Made by a program: the position numbers and the translations under genes. Positions 1 to 6,932 of a DNA stretch of 12,248 nucleotides are shown piece by piece (the first letter of the stretch is position 1; the number at the start of each line of letters is the position of its first letter). Source of the stretch: SIG455 sp045589495 (GTDB lineage Bacteria; Bacillota; Clostridia; UMGS1810); NCBI GenBank assembly GCA_045589495.1, contig JAZNPF010000042.1:1-12248 (forward strand). The letters run 5' to 3'. The notes under the pieces were generated by a model. It was not told where the DNA came from. It worked only from the letters and a program-made list of their open reading frames with translations, and ran no database searches.

Positions 1-226
1 CATTTTTTTTGAATAAAATTGTGCAATTTGCCTTTTTATAAGTTTATATTTACCATAGATTTTTTTTTTTATCATTTGTTACAAAAAATTTATTGCATTA
101 AAGCTATAAAGTATTATATTAAATTTATATTTGACATTAAAAAAATGCTTAAAATAGCCTTTTTTTTATTTTTCGTTTTTTTACCTCTTTTTTTATCAAT
201 GTAAAACTTTTAATTTGCTAAAAACT
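1..226. other. AT-rich noncoding left end
   Basis: This stretch lies beyond the terminator of the single transcription unit and is dominated by T runs on the plus strand (for example about 3-10, 59-70 and 162-170). I see no gene with a ribosome binding site, no tRNA-like fold and no strong hairpin. A protein-primed linear genome should carry an inverted terminal repeat shared with the other end. Comparing bases 1-60 with the reverse complement of the last 60 bases shows no such repeat, so the true terminus may be missing from this assembly. Confidence 0.6.
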
Positions 227-259
227 AAAAAAATGCACCTGATATACATCAAGTGCATT
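227..259 (-). terminator. Rho-independent terminator of the structural operon
   Basis: Read on the minus strand, this is a 12-bp stem (AATGCACTTGAT pairing with ATCAGGTGCATT, with one G-U pair), a GTAT loop and then a run of seven T, two of which belong to the stem. It begins 5 bases after the stop codon of the last tail gene. Stem, short loop and U tract fit an intrinsic terminator, and the position at the end of an all-minus gene set supports it as the terminator of the whole unit. Confidence 0.9.
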
Positions 260-264
260 AATGA

Positions 265-2880
265 TTATAAATATACTCCTGCTGCTAAAATTGCTCTTAG
301 CATCTGTTGCTCTGCATCCGTGGCTGGCACTCCTGATAGATCTATGTCTGATACTACTGTAAATCCTGTAAATGCTCCTAATGTATCTGAAAGTATGCAC
401 GCATTGCCTACCGTATGCGCATATACATCAGGGTTATACCCATAGATAAATGTTGGTCTATTTACAATCAATGCCGGATATAAATACATCATAGAACCAT
501 CACCCGCAGAAGTTGATCCCACTACTGTATGTTTTATCTGTGCCGTTTTTAAATTGTATTGTGCCTGTTTTAAATTGTTATCTGCCTGCATTGCTCCCGC
601 TATACCTGATACTGCACTTCCTGCGGCTCCTACCCCTGATAGTGGGTTTGCCGCCGTTGTTGCTACTGCATCTATCAATCCCGTTGCAGATTGCACATAT
701 GCCGTAAACTGTGCTATCTGTGCGTTTTTTAGATTATTGATTGCCTGAAATACTGCGTTTTGATAATCCGCTGATTGTACTCCAGTTATCGGTATCTCTA
801 CGGCTAAACTACCATGTGCTGTTAAAATTATATTGCCGTCATAATCATCTGCTGCTACTATTGCTGTACAAGCTCCTGTGCGCACATCTACTTTATATGA
901 TACATAAAGTGTTACATCTAATATTGATTTTAAGTCTATTGATGCCGTACCGCAAAATGGTAAATACATTTTAGCATCAGAATATGGCTCATAATCTAAA
1001 AAATTGCCGTATGCTGTTTGTGGCGTGAATGATCCCAGATATAACGTAAAATAATAAACTGGATATAATGACGTTGTACCCTGTACTGTATACGTTAATC
1101 CTGATTCTGTCCATTGCGCTGTTGCATTTGATATCTGTATTGGTTGCGTTATCGGTACAAATACCATAACATTATCTACTACATCAAATGGATACCAGCG
1201 CAGCGATACCATATTATCAATTGGATTACTATTTAAAAATTTTTGTCCCAGAAAATCCCTGTATGCATCAAAATCTGTATATTGCGTTGGAATATATTTT
1301 AAGTAAGCTCTAAGATATGTCAAATCGTTTGGTGTCATAGCATACAGTCTTGTAAATGATGCAATTGACAATTGATTTGTTCCTGGCATACCATTAATAT
1401 AATTGTTTGGATCTTGGTCTGGCTTCGGTGGTTTGCCGGGTTCATATGGGGTTTTTGTTGCCCACTCGTCGCCCCATGTGCGTTGCGGTTGTTGTGCGTT
1501 ATCTGTGCCTTGTGTATATGCTCCATGCGTTACGCCGTTGCTGTCGATCGTGCCAATAAAACAATCTGCATTTAGCCAATCCTGCGTTGCATCCGGGTAA
1601 AATTTTTCTGAAAAATAACATCCGAAGTATGCACAACACTTACGCACATATTCTCGGAACGAATCCAGCCCGCCGAAGTCTGATAATGTCGCCGATACCG
1701 ATATACCATAGCGGCGTGCATTTGGTAGTGAAGAATCCGCCGAGAATGTTTTTACTGTAAAATCAGTTGATGCCATTGCAACAGGCTGATAATAATAACA
1801 GTATGACGTTGGACTTGTATAGCCTGTGGCGTAATGGTCTACACATCCAGCTAATAGTACTGCTGCTTGTGAGTTAAATTGTCCAGATGATATAGTTGAT
1901 GTTTTGCCGTTATAAATACCGCACGATCCTACACTAAATCCCCTGTTATTTATAAAAACCGGATCTATTTTGATATTGTACTGTGTCGGATCTGTACTAT
2001 CATACCAATCGTTAAACGTAAAATCTATTGGTGTGTCGTTAGCATGTATCAAATTTAAAAAACACGTTGTGTTAGTTTGTGATCCAGATGATGTATCAGT
2101 TATATCATATGTTTTATCATTGTGCCATGCAACATGTACCATATACGCCACAACACCATTAATTATTATTTTATCTGTGCTGTATGTACCGCCATTAATG
2201 CGTGTGTAAAATGTGTACAAATCATCCTTTTTAGATGCATCTACCAATGCACTATAATTTGCTGGATCCGTTACTGCACCCCAGTCTGCTATTGTTGCTG
2301 TTGATTTTAGCACATAGTAATTTACAAATGGCACTATGTAGTAATAGCCAAAATCAAATTTTAGCACTGGTGATAATCCGGATCCTGCACATTGCATAAC
2401 CCGTAAACCGCCTGTATAAGTATCTATCGTTGGGGCAAAAGAATAATCTGGCTGAAAATTTAGCGGCACCGTACCCCATTCTGCGCCGCCGCTGGACGAT
2501 GATTTATAGTACCTTACATACTGCATATTTGATATATATGCAGATTGACTACCCTTTGCGCCTAATCCGATAACATTTTTGCCATTTTGATTTCGTTCAT
2601 AGCGATCGTGATTTGCATTATAGCCCGTTACGCCATATGTATGATCAAATGGTGCATTGCCGTCTGTGATACACCAACCAAACGATGGATCTAATGGTTG
2701 TTTGTATGTATTTATATCTGCACCATATTTGCAAGCTAACCATGTACGGGTTGCTAATCCATATGTACTATGATTGACCGTGCTATATTGTCCCGTTTTG
2801 AATGGGTCTGTCATACCTGTAACTGGCGGAAAATCTAACCATGTGGATTCTGCGCCATAGTATTGTGTATTAATTGGCAT
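265..2880 (-). CDS. Tail knob protein, distal/membrane-pore part (phi29 gp9-like)
   Basis: This 871-residue protein is the likely tip of the short tail, which contacts and perforates the host membrane. Residues about 500-871 match what I recall of phi29-type tail knob proteins: a helical segment with FTRLY and NPIDNMVSL (about 509-560), a strand-rich segment with NFLDYEPYSDAKMYLPF, and a C-terminal motif FTGFTVVSDIDLSGVPATDA ending in a short Leu-rich helix. Residues about 725-765 form an Ala/Gly-rich hydrophobic stretch flanked by Gln/Asn/Lys-rich helices. Phi29 gp9 has hydrophobic loops in a comparable place that insert into membrane. Residues 1 to about 390 are Tyr- and Asn-rich and I do not recognise them; a Pro-rich linker lies at 478-491. 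The ATG at 2880 was chosen because GGAGGT lies 8 bases upstream; the frame is open further upstream only through a TTG. At 871 residues it exceeds the 599-residue phi29 gp9, although the gp9 N-terminal domain appears to be encoded by the preceding gene. Confidence 0.8.
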   Translation of the reverse strand: MPINTQYYGAESTWLDFPPVTGMTDPFKTGQYSTVNHSTYGLATRTWLACKYGADINTYKQPLDPSFGWCITDGNAPFDHTYGVTGYNANHDRYERNQNGKNVIGLGAKGSQSAYISNMQYVRYYKSSSSGGAEWGTVPLNFQPDYSFAPTIDTYTGGLRVMQCAGSGLSPVLKFDFGYYYIVPFVNYYVLKSTATIADWGAVTDPANYSALVDASKKDDLYTFYTRINGGTYSTDKIIINGVVAYMVHVAWHNDKTYDITDTSSGSQTNTTCFLNLIHANDTPIDFTFNDWYDSTDPTQYNIKIDPVFINNRGFSVGSCGIYNGKTSTISSGQFNSQAAVLLAGCVDHYATGYTSPTSYCYYYQPVAMASTDFTVKTFSADSSLPNARRYGISVSATLSDFGGLDSFREYVRKCCAYFGCYFSEKFYPDATQDWLNADCFIGTIDSNGVTHGAYTQGTDNAQQPQRTWGDEWATKTPYEPGKPPKPDQDPNNYINGMPGTNQLSIASFTRLYAMTPNDLTYLRAYLKYIPTQYTDFDAYRDFLGQKFLNSNPIDNMVSLRWYPFDVVDNVMVFVPITQPIQISNATAQWTESGLTYTVQGTTSLYPVYYFTLYLGSFTPQTAYGNFLDYEPYSDAKMYLPFCGTASIDLKSILDVTLYVSYKVDVRTGACTAIVAADDYDGNIILTAHGSLAVEIPITGVQSADYQNAVFQAINNLKNAQIAQFTAYVQSATGLIDAVATTAANPLSGVGAAGSAVSGIAGAMQADNNLKQAQYNLKTAQIKHTVVGSTSAGDGSMMYLYPALIVNRPTFIYGYNPDVYAHTVGNACILSDTLGAFTGFTVVSDIDLSGVPATDAEQQMLRAILAAGVYL

Positions 2881-2881
2881 A

Positions 2882-3340
2882 CTATAACACCTCCAACAAA
2901 TAGGGATTTGCCGCATTGATGTCAAACGGGTAATTTTGTTCGGCGTCGAACGCCATTACACGGTATACACGTTTATTTGGATCTATCGGTAACTGTGCAT
3001 CTGGTACTGCTGTTATGCCTGCTGTCTCTGAGCGTGTTACTGTGCATGGACAGTTACGCAGCTGAGCTATCCATGATGTAAGCGCATCAACTGTACACGG
3101 TAATATTATGCGCCTGCCTATCTCGACAGATGGACTACTACAAAAATAATAACGTCCAAACGCACTGCAATACACATAATTAACACCGATATAACTATCA
3201 CTGTAGTCGATCACAAATACAGGCTTGAGGCGGTCAATTGCCGCTGTCGGATTAATCGGTATACCAGTAGCAATGGCAGATAGTGTTTTGTCCGCCACCC
3301 TTGCATCATCTGATGTATGATATAGATCAACTGTAATCAT
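2882..3340 (-). CDS. Tail knob N-terminal domain protein (tail tube-like)
   Basis: This 152-residue protein resembles the first domain of phi29 gp9. By eye, the segment with RYYFCSS, then a basic/strand stretch, then PCTVDALTSWIAQL and CTVTRSE follows the gp9 pattern of a WFYAF-type strand, a HFEIDVLQTW motif and a FIVREH strand. That domain helps build the tube of the short tail, so this product probably joins the lower collar to the distal tail protein encoded immediately downstream. The start ATG at 3340 has GGGAGG 6 bases upstream; an upstream in-frame TTG at 3358 would lie inside a hairpin and is less likely. It contains six cysteines. Being a stand-alone cistron is unusual compared with phi29, where this domain and the pore-forming part form one polypeptide. 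Confidence 0.6.
   Translation of the reverse strand: MITVDLYHTSDDARVADKTLSAIATGIPINPTAAIDRLKPVFVIDYSDSYIGVNYVYCSAFGRYYFCSSPSVEIGRRIILPCTVDALTSWIAQLRNCPCTVTRSETAGITAVPDAQLPIDPNKRVYRVMAFDAEQNYPFDINAANPYLLEVL
2889..2894 (-). promoter_or_regulatory. Shine-Dalgarno fixing the start of the large tail gene
   Basis: GGAGGT on the minus strand lies 8 bases before the ATG at 2880 and within the last codons of the preceding cistron, whose TAG stop is at 2884-2882. Stop and start are separated by one base. This is a dedicated initiation signal, so the two tail proteins are probably separate translation products and not a frameshift artefact. Confidence 0.85.
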
Positions 3341-3357
3341 GATTATCCTCCCTTGCA

Positions 3358-3383
3358 AAATATCCCTCCGAAGAGGGATATTT
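3358..3383 (-). terminator. UUCG-capped hairpin after the capsid gene
   Basis: On the minus strand an 11-bp perfect stem (AAATATCCCTC with GAGGGATATTT) is closed by a TTCG tetraloop, an exceptionally stable C(UUCG)G cap. It starts one base after the TAA of the capsid gene and is followed by only a short T run, then by the ribosome binding site of the next gene. It could be a partial terminator/attenuator or a 3' stabiliser of capsid mRNA. On the plus strand the hairpin is followed by a better T run, but no plus-strand gene is present. Confidence 0.7.
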
Positions 3384-3384
3384 A

Positions 3385-4794
3385 TTATTTTTTGGATTTT
3401 GCAGCACCCGTAACCGTTACATTACATGATGCAGTACGTGTTACGCCGTCATTTGTTACAGATGCTGTAACGGTTGCAGTACCTGCTGCTACACCTGTTA
3501 CTGTGCCGGATGATACTGTTGCAACATCGTCATCTGACGATGTCCACGTTACAGTTGATCCAGCTGGTGTTACTGTTGCGGTTATAGTTGTTGTCGCCTC
3601 TGCTGCTACTGTCGCTGTTGATTTGTCTAATGTGATTGTCGGTACTGTTCCGCCGCCCGATCCCAGCACAAAAACAATACAATTTTCCGCCGGGTCCGTA
3701 AATAGTCTTGTTTCTACTTGATAAAAATTATTCCAGTAGCGCCCCCTGTTATTGTATGACACTGCAACGTTGCGGCGCTCATTAATTATACCGCACGCAT
3801 CACGGTCAAACATTATGCCCAAAACATAGTTACGGTCTACTGTTGGATTGCCGTCTATGCCGGGGATCTCTGCATATATTGCCGATGTATCAGCTAATGC
3901 AAATGTAGTGCCGGAGCCCTGCCAAAATGGTACAGTCTCGTAACTGCCGATCTCCGTAAAATCGTTGTGGTATGTATCGGACTGCAAATAAACATCAATT
4001 GATTTTGCAAAATCAGACAGCAACACCAGATGCAAATATTCCGCTGGCGTAAATGTTGTGTAGCCTTCTTCGTTTTCGCAAAATGCGGCTGTCTTTGCCT
4101 TCATTCTGTCTTTATATAATAATATTTGATATGCTGTATAGCGTGAGAAATCTTTATTTGTTGCTGTCTCCGCTGCTGTTATTGGTGTAGATACTGTTGC
4201 ATTATATCCTGCCAGCAAATCAACAACAGCAATATTGCTGTATATACGCCTGCCTGCCATTGCGTTAATATTACGCATAATCAGGCTATCTATTTGTTGT
4301 ACCTCACTATTTTGTATCTGGGTAACAATCATAGATACAAATTTGTCATATTCAGCTGCAGAAGTAAATGATTGCTCTAACTGATCCTGCAAAAATGAGC
4401 AATCTATTTCCCATGGTGTCATCTTGTTGTACAACGTTGTTTGTACTGTCGGAGGCGTATAAACAAATTGATCTACACTTTCGCCCGGGGTCAAATTCCA
4501 CGCCATGTTAGCGGTTGGCGTAAAATCCTTGACCCTGGATTTTGACATAATAGATCCATATTCCCACGACTCTCTGATGATATTAGGGGCAAATCCCTTG
4601 TACGGTCTGTCTACAAATACCATCCTGCCAATCCTGTTTAACAAACTGTTTGTATACGTCTCCCTATAATTTGCTGACAGCAGCGTAGCACCAACATCTG
4701 AGATGTTTGATAGATCTTCCTTAACCACGCCTTCCTGCCCTGTAACTTCTTTGTAAATACCTTCCAAAAATTCCCATATTTGCGTTGTAAGCAT
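3385..4794 (-). CDS. Major capsid protein with C-terminal BIG_2 Ig-like domain (phi29 gp8-like)
   Basis: This 469-residue protein should form the head shell. Residues 1 to about 376 are the presumed HK97-type body, recognised mainly by position, length (phi29 gp8 is 448 residues) and general pattern. Residues 378-382 are a Gly/Ser hinge, and 384-463 are a clear bacterial Ig-like group 2 (BIG_2) domain: a TITLDKSTATV start, the VTWTSSDDDVATVSSGTVTG core and the VAAGTATVTA strand. A C-terminal BIG_2 domain is also known in phi29 gp8, which supports the call. A basic tail, KSKK, ends it. The ATG at 4794 has AGGAGG about 8 bases upstream. A promoter-like sequence and inverted repeat precede it and a strong hairpin follows, consistent with this being the most abundant product. 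Confidence 0.88.
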   Translation of the reverse strand: MLTTQIWEFLEGIYKEVTGQEGVVKEDLSNISDVGATLLSANYRETYTNSLLNRIGRMVFVDRPYKGFAPNIIRESWEYGSIMSKSRVKDFTPTANMAWNLTPGESVDQFVYTPPTVQTTLYNKMTPWEIDCSFLQDQLEQSFTSAAEYDKFVSMIVTQIQNSEVQQIDSLIMRNINAMAGRRIYSNIAVVDLLAGYNATVSTPITAAETATNKDFSRYTAYQILLYKDRMKAKTAAFCENEEGYTTFTPAEYLHLVLLSDFAKSIDVYLQSDTYHNDFTEIGSYETVPFWQGSGTTFALADTSAIYAEIPGIDGNPTVDRNYVLGIMFDRDACGIINERRNVAVSYNNRGRYWNNFYQVETRLFTDPAENCIVFVLGSGGGTVPTITLDKSTATVAAEATTTITATVTPAGSTVTWTSSDDDVATVSSGTVTGVAAGTATVTASVTNDGVTRTASCNVTVTGAAKSKK

Positions 4795-4833
4795 TATTTT
4801 TTTCCTCCTGTTTTTATTTGCGTTTTTTATGTG

Positions 4834-4916
4834 TTAAATGCCGTTTTTACGCCTGCAAGACATCTATCAGTATATTTTATATTATGGAACTATACCCCTG
4901 TAAAAACGGCATTTAA
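4834..4916 (-). repeat. 17-bp perfect inverted repeat around a 49-base spacer
   Basis: TTAAATGCCGTTTTTAC at 4834-4850 is perfectly inverted at 4900-4916. The pair lies in the gap between the lower collar and capsid genes. The stem is not followed by a U tract on the minus strand, so it is not a standard terminator. The minus-strand upstream arm overlaps the proposed -35 box of the capsid promoter, and the downstream arm lies in the capsid leader. A read-through transcript could form the long hairpin; a transcript starting at the internal promoter could not. Confidence 0.8.
4876..4904 (-). promoter_or_regulatory. Candidate internal promoter for the capsid gene
   Basis: On the minus strand TTTACA (4904-4899) and TATAAA (4881-4876) are separated by exactly 17 bases, each matching the housekeeping consensus at five of six positions. 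A transcript would start near 4869 and give a leader of about 75 bases before the capsid ATG. This is the widest intergenic gap inside the gene set, which adds weight. AT-rich DNA yields chance matches, so it is only probable. Confidence 0.55.
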
Positions 4917-4927
4917 ACGCCTATTTT

Positions 4928-5653
4928 TTACCATGCACCAATAAATATTTTTTGTGCTAAATCTAATTCGATCTGTTTAAAAATATTCATCTTGGCGGCT
5001 AAATCTAATTCTGATTCAAGCATCTGCTGACTGGTTGTCACGCCAATATTACCAGAACGTGATCCAGTGTGTGCAGTCGTTTCCGTGCCGGTATTGGTTG
5101 CCGTCGTTGTGCCGGTAGATGATGATGTAGCGTTATCTGGATCGCCACTATATGCAGTTGTGGTTGTGCGTGATCCGCTGTCAGTAACTACATTTTGAGA
5201 TTCTGAACGCATGCCGCTATTATCATACGGATTTACCGATCTAACTGATAATTGTTGATAGTTGTTAGGTGTATCCGTTGTGGTCTGTGTCTGATTGATT
5301 TTTGATGTTGTTGCCGTTGATGTAGTAGATGTTGTTGATGCCTGCAAGTTAGGCGTTCTCACATCTGTCATAGTTTCCGTCATATCGTAATTCTGTATCG
5401 GATTATAGTCTGCTTCATACACATCAATCAATTTTTCATATTTACGATAATTTACTTTAAACAATAATTTTGTGATTTTTTTTATTTGATCGTCCGTGTA
5501 GGGCGTGTATGCATCCGCATAATCAAATCTAAATAGATCGTTTGCCTCGTCAGAACCAACACCCATACCATATATTAAATCCACAAACGGACCCAGTACA
5601 TCAACTGTAAATGGATTGATATCCATGTCACCATAGCGGCGCAAATTATTCAT
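4928..5653 (-). CDS. Lower collar / head-tail connector protein (phi29 gp11-like)
   Basis: This 241-residue protein probably forms the lower collar between portal and tail knob. Residues 1-90 are ordered (RRYGDMDINPF, then a YEKLIDVYEADYNPIQNYD segment). Residues about 92-208 are a Thr/Ser-rich low-complexity linker. Residues 201-241 carry GNIGVTTSQQMLESELDLA and end in IFIGAW, a pattern I recall from lower collar proteins of phi29-like phages. It follows the connector gene, as gp11 follows gp10. The ATG at 5653 is chosen because GGAGGT lies 8 bases upstream; upstream in-frame starts at 5671, 5677 and 5686 lack a good site. The start overlaps the connector stop by 8 bases, suggesting coupled translation. 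Confidence 0.75.
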   Translation of the reverse strand: MNNLRRYGDMDINPFTVDVLGPFVDLIYGMGVGSDEANDLFRFDYADAYTPYTDDQIKKITKLLFKVNYRKYEKLIDVYEADYNPIQNYDMTETMTDVRTPNLQASTTSTTSTATTSKINQTQTTTDTPNNYQQLSVRSVNPYDNSGMRSESQNVVTDSGSRTTTTAYSGDPDNATSSSTGTTTATNTGTETTAHTGSRSGNIGVTTSQQMLESELDLAAKMNIFKQIELDLAQKIFIGAW

Positions 5654-6932
5654 CGGTTTGCACCTCCACATCGGCATTATCTCCATTTATATTTATTACT
5701 ACCTGTTGTTTTGCCTGATATTCACTGTCAGCAACTTCTTCCGGTTCTTCCTCTGCCTCACCGTCAGCAGTTTCTTCTTCTGGTTCTTCCTCTGGCTCCG
5801 GTTCTTCTTCCGGTGCCGGTTCTTCCTCCGGCTCTGGTTCTTCTTCAGGTGCCGGTTCTTCCTCCGGCTCTGGTTCTTCTTCCGGTGCCGGTTCTTCCTC
5901 CGGCTCTGGTTCTTCTTCCGGTGCCGGTTCTTCCTCCGGCTCTGGTTCTTCTTCCGGTGCCGGTTCTTCTTCCGGTGCCGGTTCTTCTTCCGGTGCCGGT
6001 TCTTCTTCCGGTGCTGGTTCTTCTTCCGGTGCTGGTTCTTCTTCCGGTGCTGGCTCTCTTGCCAGTATCGGATTAAGATACACAGTAATATTAGTACCAA
6101 ACATAGCATTTACGGCATCTATGCCATCTTGTATACTGCGCAACACATACTGTATGTTATACAATGCCATATCAGTATTATCATTAATCTCTGCTGTTAT
6201 TAGCCGCTCTTTTTTGATCTGATCATGTGTTGTTAGTCCTATCTGCTCGTAAAAGTGTGCAAGTATGTACTGATGCAGCTCTATAAGTTGCAGTATGTGC
6301 TGATTGTTTGCATTGGTCTGCACTGGCACCGCCTGCAACGTAGATACATAGCGTGTTTGCACAGCTTGGTACGGCTCTCCGGCATACATACGCTGCATGA
6401 TATCGTCTATGGTACGCTTGCCTATACTATCATCAATACCCAAAATGTTGACCAGCCTTGTATTTTTTTGCGCTATATTGATTGATAGATCATTATCTGC
6501 CAGCATTGTAGCAGTCTTTACAACAAGCGTATACAAGCCCCCATACATAGTATCAGGCGTATATCTATCCATAGATGTACAGTATACTACTACACAATCT
6601 TGATCACGTTTTAGGGTTTTGGAGCCTCGTAGGACTGGATTAGACACAATCACATCAGTAGGTACATAGTATACATCTGGAGTATTTGACGGTGACGCAT
6701 TTAGTGCCAGCAGATCATCACCATTTTTAAAAAATACTACCTTGCCTAACAAAAATATGCAGTACTTTAAATATGTCTCGCTTATTGTGCTTGGTAATCC
6801 ATCAAAACATACAGTATTATATATCAGCTCCGATACTTGCTTAAAGTAGTGCATATAGAGTGTATCAAAATTATAATCACACCGTGCTATAGCAAAAGGA
6901 TCTATGTAACCGTTGTTATGTCCTCCACTCAA
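5646..6932 (-). CDS. Connector / upper collar (portal) protein with Glu-Pro repeat tail (phi29 gp10-like)
   Basis: This 428-residue protein should form the dodecameric portal through which DNA is packaged. Residues about 30-75 (FDGLPSTISETYLKY then GKVVFFKNGDD) follow the phi29 gp10 pattern WENLPPTINPSFLEK...GYVGFYKD. Residues about 232-290 (LTTHDQIKKERLITAEINDN, then FGTNITVYLNPI) match the gp10 segment with KKERMVTDEV and YGLNVKVKFRYDI. The core ends near residue 290, close to the whole length of gp10 (309). Residues 293-387 are a highly acidic repeat of EPAPEE/EPEPEE units, followed by another acidic stretch and a short strand-like end (VVININGDNADVEV). The start is a TTG whose TTGA overlaps the stop of the preceding gene; GGAGGTGGAG lies upstream with suitable spacing. 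Confidence 0.85.
   Translation of the reverse strand: MSGGHNNGYIDPFAIARCDYNFDTLYMHYFKQVSELIYNTVCFDGLPSTISETYLKYCIFLLGKVVFFKNGDDLLALNASPSNTPDVYYVPTDVIVSNPVLRGSKTLKRDQDCVVVYCTSMDRYTPDTMYGGLYTLVVKTATMLADNDLSINIAQKNTRLVNILGIDDSIGKRTIDDIMQRMYAGEPYQAVQTRYVSTLQAVPVQTNANNQHILQLIELHQYILAHFYEQIGLTTHDQIKKERLITAEINDNTDMALYNIQYVLRSIQDGIDAVNAMFGTNITVYLNPILAREPAPEEEPAPEEEPAPEEEPAPEEEPAPEEEPAPEEEPEPEEEPAPEEEPEPEEEPAPEEEPEPEEEPAPEEEPEPEEEPAPEEEPEPEEEPEEETADGEAEEEPEEVADSEYQAKQQVVININGDNADVEVQTDE
5787..6056 (-). repeat. In-gene 18-bp tandem repeat, 15 units
   Basis: Fifteen contiguous 18-base units encode six EPAPEE units and then strictly alternating EPEPEE and EPAPEE, so the second part is also a 36-base higher-order repeat. 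A degenerate partial unit continues to about 5772. Units differ mainly at silent third positions and at the Ala/Glu codon. Unit length is a multiple of three, so copy-number change keeps the reading frame. The same DNA gives long spurious ORFs in other frames. Confidence 0.95.

Noticed and set aside
19..204. Plus-strand 61-codon ORF rich in Phe, with a hydrophobic C-terminal part
   Set aside because: It starts with TTG, has no Shine-Dalgarno, is the only plus-strand candidate, and its composition follows from T-rich DNA.
2882..3340. Frameshift or sequencing error splitting one tail gene
   Set aside because: The downstream ATG has an ideal GGAGGT at 8 bases and the stop/start are one base apart, which is the pattern of two real cistrons.
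4834..4916. Classical terminator between lower collar and capsid genes
   Set aside because: The stem is long, but its loop is 49 bases and no U tract follows on the minus strand; a promoter-like sequence sits inside it.
5654..5686. Longer start of the lower collar gene (ATG codons at 5686, 5677, 5671)
   Set aside because: Only the ATG at 5653 has a strong, correctly spaced ribosome binding site; the added residues are shadow codons of the connector end.
5787..6056. Possible CRISPR array
   Set aside because: The 18-base units are contiguous with no spacers and are in-frame codons of the connector.
5658..6203. Long open frames on both strands across the repeat (Arg/Phe-rich, Lys/Arg/His-rich and Pro/Leu/Val-rich)
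   Set aside because: They arise because an 18-base repeat without stops is open in several frames. They lack ribosome binding sites and conflict with the well-supported connector gene.
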